Shown here one piece after another: positions 6,859-10,451 of a DNA stretch of 10,451 bases. A program made the position numbers and the translations under genes. The notes beneath the pieces are model-generated. The model made no database searches. It was not told the origin of the DNA and saw only the letters and a program-made list of their open reading frames with translations. The stretch covers positions 1 through 10,451 of the forward strand of contig JAPLPA010000317.1 of the NCBI GenBank assembly GCA_026400415.1, written 5' to 3'. The DNA comes from Afipia sp. GTDB lineage: Bacteria; Pseudomonadota; Alphaproteobacteria; Rhizobiales; Xanthobacteraceae. The number at the start of each line of letters is the position of its first letter. The stretch's first letter is position 1.

Positions 6859-7649
6859 ACTGCGACCTCGGCCTTGATGTGCGGATGAGGATCGTAATTC
6901 TCCAGCGTGAAATCCTCATACTTAAAAGAGAAAATATCTTTCACAGCCGGATTGATCTTCATTGTCGGTAGCGTGCGAGTCGGTCGCGTCAGTTGAAGCC
7001 GCGCCTGATCGAGATGGTTGGAATAGAGATGCGCGTCGCCAAGCGAATGCACGAAGTCCCCGGGTTTCAATCCCGTCACCTGCGCCATCATCATGGTCAG
7101 CAAGGCATACGACGCAATGTTGAACGGCACACCGAGAAAGACGTCGGCCGAGCGTTGGTAGAGCTGGCAGGACAGCTTGCCGTTGGCGACGTAAAACTGA
7201 AACAGACAGTGGCACGGCGGCAGTGCCATCTTGTCGACTTCGGCAGGATTCCATGCGCTCACGATCAAGCGCCGGGAATCTGGATTTTTCCGGATCATCG
7301 CGACGACATTAGCGATCTGATCGATAGTGGCGCCGTCTGCAGCAGGCCAAGAGCGCCATTGCGATCCATAAACCGGCCCGAGTTCACCGTTTTCGTCGGC
7401 CCACTCATCCCAAATCTTCACGCCATTGTCGTTCAGATATTTGATGTTGGTATCGCCTGCTAAAAACCACAGCAACTCATGAACGATCGATTTCAAATGT
7501 AGTTTTTTCGTCGTCAGCATCGGAAAACCCGACGCGAGATTAAACCGCATCTGATGACCGAACACCGACAGCGTTCCGGTGCCGGTGCGGTCTGTTTTTT
7601 CCGCGCCGTCGCTCAGAATTCGCTCAAGAAGGTCGTGATACTGGTTCAT
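6855..7649 (-). CDS. thyA: Thymidylate synthase (264 aa)
   Basis: ThyA methylates dUMP to dTMP with methylenetetrahydrofolate, releasing dihydrofolate. The length equals that of E. coli ThyA and the family landmarks match closely: DRTGTGTLSVFGHQMRFNL near residues 20-38, IWDEWADENGELGPVYGSQWR (79-99), and Arg126-Arg127 for phosphate binding. The catalytic Cys146 lies in ALPPCHCLFQFYV, the LYQRSADVFLGVPFNIASYALL segment carries Asn177, and the C-terminal end is YDPHPHIKAEVAV. It is followed by folA with a four-base overlap, the common thyA-folA pair. No strong Shine-Dalgarno site is visible. A -10-like TATATT lies at 7718-7713 upstream, without a good -35. Confidence 0.98.
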   Translation of the reverse strand: MNQYHDLLERILSDGAEKTDRTGTGTLSVFGHQMRFNLASGFPMLTTKKLHLKSIVHELLWFLAGDTNIKYLNDNGVKIWDEWADENGELGPVYGSQWRSWPAADGATIDQIANVVAMIRKNPDSRRLIVSAWNPAEVDKMALPPCHCLFQFYVANGKLSCQLYQRSADVFLGVPFNIASYALLTMMMAQVTGLKPGDFVHSLGDAHLYSNHLDQARLQLTRPTRTLPTMKINPAVKDIFSFKYEDFTLENYDPHPHIKAEVAV

Positions 7650-7731
7650 GGGTTCGATCTTACGGGCGCGGCGGAAGAAGCGGAACTCTCCGGTTTCGAC
7701 TCAATCTTGTTGAATATAGGTTATCCGCATC

Positions 7732-7763
7732 AAAATTGCCGATGAAACGCATCGTTTTTCGGC
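7732..7763 (-). terminator. Possible terminator after the chromate-transporter pair
   Basis: On the minus strand, 14 bases past the stop of the second chr gene, GCCGA and AAACG pair with CGTTT and TCGGC. This makes a 10-bp hairpin with a small internal loop and an ATG loop (7763-7738), followed by AATTTT. The T-run is short, so termination may be inefficient. Confidence 0.45.
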
Positions 7764-7777
7764 GGCCAAATGAGACC

Positions 7778-8311
7778 TCACACCCAACCCGCAAACCCCA
7801 AAACACCGCCCATCGCCAACATCCAAAACGGATTGAGGCGTGTGGCGATTGCCAGAACTGCGGCGGTCAGCGTAACCGCCGCCGCGACCCACGATCTGTC
7901 AGCCGTCAATGTCAGAATTAATCCGCTCGCGCACATCAATCCAATCGACAATGGGACCAGCGCCGTTTGCAAAAGTGCCGGCCACGGCGATTGACTGGAA
8001 CGGCTCAGCATATTGCTAACGTAGTAGGCGAGGATTGCGGACGGTCCGCACATCGCAAATGTTGCAATCAACGCGCCGATCACACCCGCAACGTGAAAGC
8101 CGATCAGCGTCACGATGAGTACGTTTGGGCCGGGAGATAACTGTGCAATCGCAAACATATCGGCGAACTGTGTGTCGGTCATCCAATGGTGCACGTCGAC
8201 CGCAACACGGTGCATCTCGGGAATTGTCGAATTGGCACCACCAATGGCCAGCAACGACATCAGGCCAAACGTCCATGCCAGCGTATATAGCGTTGATACA
8301 GGCGCGTTCAT
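7778..8311 (-). CDS. chrA: Chromate transporter, short-chain CHR protein, second subunit (177 aa)
   Basis: A single CHR domain of the chromate-ion transporter family, predicted to act as half of a heterodimeric inner-membrane transporter. Family landmarks are FGLMSLLAIGGANSTIPEM (15-33), the following amphipathic helix with WMTDTQFADMFAIAQLSPGPN (43-63, the conserved PGPN motif at 60-63) and GVIGALIATFAMCGPSAIL. About five hydrophobic segments follow. The ATG at 8311 is chosen because it overlaps the stop of the upstream chr gene as ATGA and starts the CHR homology; the longer open frame upstream is a shadow of that gene. Substrate specificity cannot be read from sequence, and many family members are not proven to export chromate. 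Confidence 0.9.
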   Translation of the reverse strand: MNAPVSTLYTLAWTFGLMSLLAIGGANSTIPEMHRVAVDVHHWMTDTQFADMFAIAQLSPGPNVLIVTLIGFHVAGVIGALIATFAMCGPSAILAYYVSNMLSRSSQSPWPALLQTALVPLSIGLMCASGLILTLTADRSWVAAAVTLTAAVLAIATRLNPFWMLAMGGVLGFAGWV

Positions 8312-8892
8312 GCGGCGCCCCGCTGACGCATCGTGTAGACGATTGCGATACTCAGTGGGATTGCAATCAACAGCACCCATGTGAGCGGCAACCGCAGCAA
8401 TCCAATTGCAACAAACACAGCCAGCAGAAGCGCAATCTCGACCGGATCGCGCCGCCTTAACAATGGGACCATCATGCGGAAAATAACCGCTAGGAAGAGA
8501 CCGATTGCGGCACACGACACGCCCAGCAGGGTTCGTTGCAGGGCGGGTACGTTCCCATAGTGGGCATAGATCGCGGCGAGAATTGTTACGAGAACAATCG
8601 GCGGCCCCAGCAAGCCAAGAAAAGCCGCTACCCCTCCTGCAAGACCACGAAACCGCGAACCGAACACCATCGACAGATTGACGATGTTGGGACCGGGCAG
8701 GAACTGGCAGAGCGCGTAGATATCGTTGAATTCCTGCGCCGTCATCCAGCGATTTTCCTCGACGAACATGCGCCGGGTCCACGGCAAGGTGCCGCCAAAG
8801 CCGGACAACGTGATCTTGAAGAAGGCGAGGAACAACTCAGCGTGGGTCGGAATGGCAGACGCGGGCGGCGGCAGGGTTGAGGGCTTGGACAT
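8308..8892 (-). CDS. chrA: Chromate transporter, short-chain CHR protein, first subunit (194 aa)
   Basis: This is the partner half of the short-chain CHR pair. HAELFLAFFKITLSGFGGTLPW (17-38) is the typical first membrane segment with the GFGG turn. WMTAQEFNDIYALCQFLPGPNIVNLS (49-74) carries the PGPN motif at 66-69, and GGVAAFLGLLGPPIVLV follows. Further hydrophobic segments lie at about 121-141, 151-168 and 171-187. In this family two single-domain proteins of opposite topology replace the double-domain ChrA. The frame is open to 8958, but the ATG at 8892 gives a sensible start (MSKPSTLPPPASA); the extension is Arg-rich and unlike the family. No clear Shine-Dalgarno site or promoter is visible in the 107 bases upstream. 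Confidence 0.9.
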   Translation of the reverse strand: MSKPSTLPPPASAIPTHAELFLAFFKITLSGFGGTLPWTRRMFVEENRWMTAQEFNDIYALCQFLPGPNIVNLSMVFGSRFRGLAGGVAAFLGLLGPPIVLVTILAAIYAHYGNVPALQRTLLGVSCAAIGLFLAVIFRMMVPLLRRRDPVEIALLLAVFVAIGLLRLPLTWVLLIAIPLSIAIVYTMRQRGAA

Positions 8893-8999
8893 GGCCGAAA
8901 TATTTAGACCCAGGCCACGCCTTCGACCAATCGAATTATTGCATCCTTGCCGATTCAACCACCGCGAAACGATATTCGCATCGCCGGCCGCTCACGGCC

Positions 9000-9881
9000 C
9001 TATCCCGGGTTCGATCTCCTTCGCCCCGGCGATATCCGCGGCAGCCGCCGCCTCCTGGCCGAGGAGCCGCAGCAGCGGCGAGCACTCTGATGGATATTCG
9101 CGCGATTGACGAAAGCCCCGGCGAAGTTGCGGTCGATCTGGATGGCCTGGTCGATGTCCTGCAGCGAACGCCGGGTTTCGCCGATCGATGCGTAGGCCAA
9201 TCCTCGCATATTGAACGCCGGCGCATTGTCCGGCTTGACGTTGATCGCCCGATCGAGTTCGCGGATCGCGTGTTCGTATCGCCGCATATCGTAGAGGACC
9301 AGCGCGCGATTGAAATATCCAAGAGGACTTCCGGCATCCAACTGGCTCACCCGGTTGAAATCCTCAAGGGCGCGGTCGAAGTCTCGCAACTCCCGCGCGG
9401 CCACGCCGCGTTGATAATAAGCCTGCGCATCATTCGGATTGATCCGGACCAACAGATCGTAATCGGCGACGGCGCGCTTGAAGTCTCCGACGCGGGCATG
9501 GGCTTGAGCCCTGCGCCAAATCGCGCCGCTATGACGTGGATTGAGACTAATCGCCTGGTTGAAGTCCCGGATCGCCAGCTCCGTGTCACCTTTTTCCAGC
9601 AAGGCAACGCCATGGCCGACGAGGGCATCGATCTTTCCCGACTCGATCTTCTTGCCATGCGGGCTGCTCCCGCCGGGAGGAGATAAAACCGACGTCTCGG
9701 CTTTGGTGTCGTGCAGCCGGGTCCGCACGCTGTGAGGCTGCAAAGCATCGGAAACGACGATGTCCGGCTTAGGCGTCTGCGGAAATGCGGGCGACATCAG
9801 ACCCAGTACGGCAGCGCCAACCGCGGCAGCCAAAAGTTCGGTTCGCTTCGAACACGGCAAGGTTGCCCGCCAGCCAGGCAT
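9000..9881 (-). CDS. Exported TPR-repeat protein with a probably frameshifted C-terminus (293 aa)
   Basis: A scaffold-type protein of unknown partner. An N-terminal basic segment and hydrophobic stretch (ELLAAAVGAAVLGLMSPAF, about 15-34) look like a signal peptide or anchor. A Ser/Pro/Lys linker is followed by about five 34-residue tetratricopeptide repeats, from about 85 to 255, each with the Trp/Tyr-Ala-Ala-Pro pattern (for example AYYQRGVAARELRDFDRALE). A sixth repeat starts at FVNRANIHQ and then breaks into an Arg/Cys-rich tail. That tail looks like an out-of-frame reading: another minus frame over 9100-8992 reads CSPLLRLLGQEAAA and ends at 8992. The ATG at 9881 is preferred over the GTG at 9890 because AGAAGGG (9896-9890) lies eight bases before it. 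It is followed by the chr pair on the same strand and divergent from ssrA. Confidence 0.8.
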   Translation of the reverse strand: MPGWRATLPCSKRTELLAAAVGAAVLGLMSPAFPQTPKPDIVVSDALQPHSVRTRLHDTKAETSVLSPPGGSSPHGKKIESGKIDALVGHGVALLEKGDTELAIRDFNQAISLNPRHSGAIWRRAQAHARVGDFKRAVADYDLLVRINPNDAQAYYQRGVAARELRDFDRALEDFNRVSQLDAGSPLGYFNRALVLYDMRRYEHAIRELDRAINVKPDNAPAFNMRGLAYASIGETRRSLQDIDQAIQIDRNFAGAFVNRANIHQSARRCCGSSARRRRLPRISPGRRRSNPG

Positions 9882-9995
9882 TTTCGCCACCCTTCTAAAA
9901 CCCGTCGCTCTCCCTGTTCCATTCCCGCCGCAGTCCGGAAGTTAACGATCAATGGTCCCGGAGCTCTGGACAAATCAAGCGCCGGAGGCCCGAAC

Positions 9996-10025
9996 CGTTA
10001 ACCAAAGCTTCAGACGTGGTTAATG
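9996..10025. repeat. Inverted repeat of GTTAACC-type sites between the TPR gene and ssrA
   Basis: CGTTAACCA (9996-10004) and TGGTTAATG (10017-10025) form a 9-bp inverted repeat with one G-T pair and a 12-base spacer. A third GTTAAC lies at 9941-9946. The sites occupy the shared upstream region of the divergent TPR gene and ssrA, where regulator binding is plausible. TTAAC is also the half-site of the alphaproteobacterial regulator CtrA, but the usual TTAA-N7-TTAA spacing is not met (18 bases here). Role unknown. Confidence 0.45.
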
Positions 10026-10045
10026 CCGGACAGCGAGAAAGCCCC

Positions 10046-10074
10046 TTCAATCCTCGCCCGTCAGTCCCTATATT
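10046..10074 (+). promoter_or_regulatory. Possible promoter of ssrA
   Basis: TTCAAT (10046-10051), 17-base spacer, TATATT (10069-10074). The -10 is good (CTATATT, the alpha style); the -35 matches only 3/6. Transcription would begin near 10081, just before the tmRNA coding piece. If the acceptor piece lies upstream, as expected for a permuted gene, the true promoter would be further left and this match fortuitous. Confidence 0.4.
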
Positions 10075-10091
10075 GGGCGTGCCGGCGCAAG

Positions 10092-10305
10092 CCGGATATG
10101 GCGATAAAATCGACGAGGGTGTAAAGGACGTGCTTTTGCCCGGAATGGGTCCGACGTTATTGGGCCAAAAACATACTTGCAAACGACAACTATGCTCCGG
10201 TTGCTCAGGCCGCGTAAGCGGTTTGAAAAACCAAGCCTTAAAGTCCTGACGGGTTAAGCTCCGGCAGGCGGGGTCCGGAGGCACCTGGCAACAGAAGCCT
10301 CCACC
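10092..10305 (+). ncRNA. ssrA: tmRNA, coding piece of the two-piece alphaproteobacterial ssrA (sra)
   Basis: tmRNA rescues stalled ribosomes and tags the nascent chain for proteolysis. The resume codon GCA at 10179 opens a 12-codon tag, ANDNYAPVAQAA, with TAA at 10215-10217. It ends in the degron Ala-Ala and is of the form I recall for Bradyrhizobium-type tmRNA. ATCGACGAGGG at 10110-10120 is the conserved GACG block of the tRNA-like 5' half. A hairpin (about 10136-10168) and an A-rich linker precede the tag, as the first pseudoknot does. After the stop, GGTTT/AAACC (10220-10232) and GGAGGC/GCCTCC (10277-10302) form stems. The size of about 213 nt fits the known sra coding RNA. The ends are approximate. 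I could not find the acceptor piece (T-arm and CCA end) next to it. Confidence 0.85.
10179..10217 (+). other. Proteolysis tag reading frame inside tmRNA
   Basis: Codons GCA AAC GAC AAC TAT GCT, then six more, then TAA. The tag begins ANDNYA and ends VAQAA. The Ala-Asn-Asp start and Ala-Ala end are the standard SspB/ClpXP-type recognition ends of SsrA tags. It is translated only as an extension of stalled peptides, not from a start codon. Confidence 0.9.
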
Positions 10306-10332
10306 TTCTCTCGTGCCGCGACGAATCCCGCC

Positions 10333-10338
10333 TATATT
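10333..10338 (+). promoter_or_regulatory. -10-like box upstream of the right-edge gene
   Basis: TATATT in the context CCTATATTG, the same nine bases found at 10067-10075 before ssrA. No acceptable -35 is seen 16-18 bases upstream. If used, the transcript would carry a leader of about 75 bases containing a CCCGG/CCGGG hairpin (10347-10364). Confidence 0.3.
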
Positions 10339-10420
10339 GTGAACGTCCCGGCAAAATGACCGGGCGCAGGTGCCATTTGGTGGCCGGCGCGTTAGCATCC
10401 GTCAACACATACGAGTCGCC

Positions 10421-10451
10421 ATGCCCGTCGATCACATCCGCTACGCTATTC
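10421..10451 (+). CDS. Start of an unrecognised protein gene (runs off the right edge)
   Basis: An ATG at 10421 opens MPVDHIRYAI before the window ends. I do not recognise the protein from ten residues. It does not match the starts of SmpB or DapA, the usual partners or neighbours of ssrA in related genomes. Support is only positional: it follows a -10-like box and a leader with hairpins. A weak GAG at 10413 could serve as ribosome site. It could be a chance frame. Confidence 0.35.
   Translation, partial: MPVDHIRYAI

Noticed and set aside
9998..10023. Canonical CtrA site
   Set aside because: The two TTAA elements are separated by 18 bases instead of seven, so only half-site similarity is claimed.
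10041..10057. TTCAATC as a tRNA-type T-loop of the tmRNA acceptor piece
   Set aside because: The flanking bases GCCCC and CTCGC cannot form the 5-bp T-stem, and no CCA end follows before the coding piece.
10361..10415. Resemblance of the right-edge leader (GGTGCCATTTG ... GCGTTAGCAT) to the SAM-II riboswitch
   Set aside because: The ATTTG and GTTA elements are suggestive, but the conserved GCTAAA segment and the second helix of the pseudoknot are missing, and the downstream gene cannot be identified. A covariance search with the SAM-II model would settle it.

Overview
The window looks like a chromosomal core segment of an alphaproteobacterium, most likely Rhizobiales of the Bradyrhizobium/Nitrobacter/Rhodopseudomonas group (Nitrobacteraceae). 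Three things suggest this: the order ilvB-miaA / serB / degP-DUF2065-hflC-hflK, alpha-type promoter boxes, and a tmRNA tag, ANDNYAPVAQAA, of the type I recall from Bradyrhizobium and its relatives. I see no insertion sequence, phage gene, CRISPR array or toxin-antitoxin pair.

Layout. Positions 1-88 (minus) hold the N-terminus of acetolactate synthase (ilvB). Its leader at 89-320 carries a full transcription attenuator: promoter, a 21-residue leader peptide rich in Ile/Leu/Val, competing hairpins and a U-tract terminator. The leader begins directly behind miaA (tRNA dimethylallyltransferase, minus). serB (phosphoserine phosphatase, plus) is divergent from miaA and runs convergently into a Do-like periplasmic protease (degP/mucD type, minus).

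Upstream of degP lie a DUF2065 membrane protein, hflC and hflK, all on the minus strand and probably one transcription unit from a promoter at about 6205-6233. Together they form an envelope protein quality-control block: the FtsH-modulating HflKC complex, a small membrane protein and a periplasmic protease. Next come thyA and folA, overlapping by four bases (GTGA), which couple dTMP synthesis to regeneration of tetrahydrofolate. Then comes a pair of short-chain chromate-transporter genes overlapping by ATGA, each encoding one CHR domain, and a secreted or membrane-anchored TPR protein whose 3' end looks frameshifted.

The right end (9882-10420) has no protein gene on the plus strand. It carries the coding half of a two-piece tmRNA (ssrA, called sra in Bradyrhizobium), preceded by an inverted repeat of GTTAACC-type sites and a possible promoter. 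The first codons of an unrecognised gene start at 10421.

Most of the window is ordinary core genome. The points most worth a second look are the ilvB attenuator, the tmRNA locus where I find the coding piece but not the acceptor piece, the apparent frameshift in the TPR gene, and an extended Met20-loop region in DHFR. I did not find evidence of a wholly new system.
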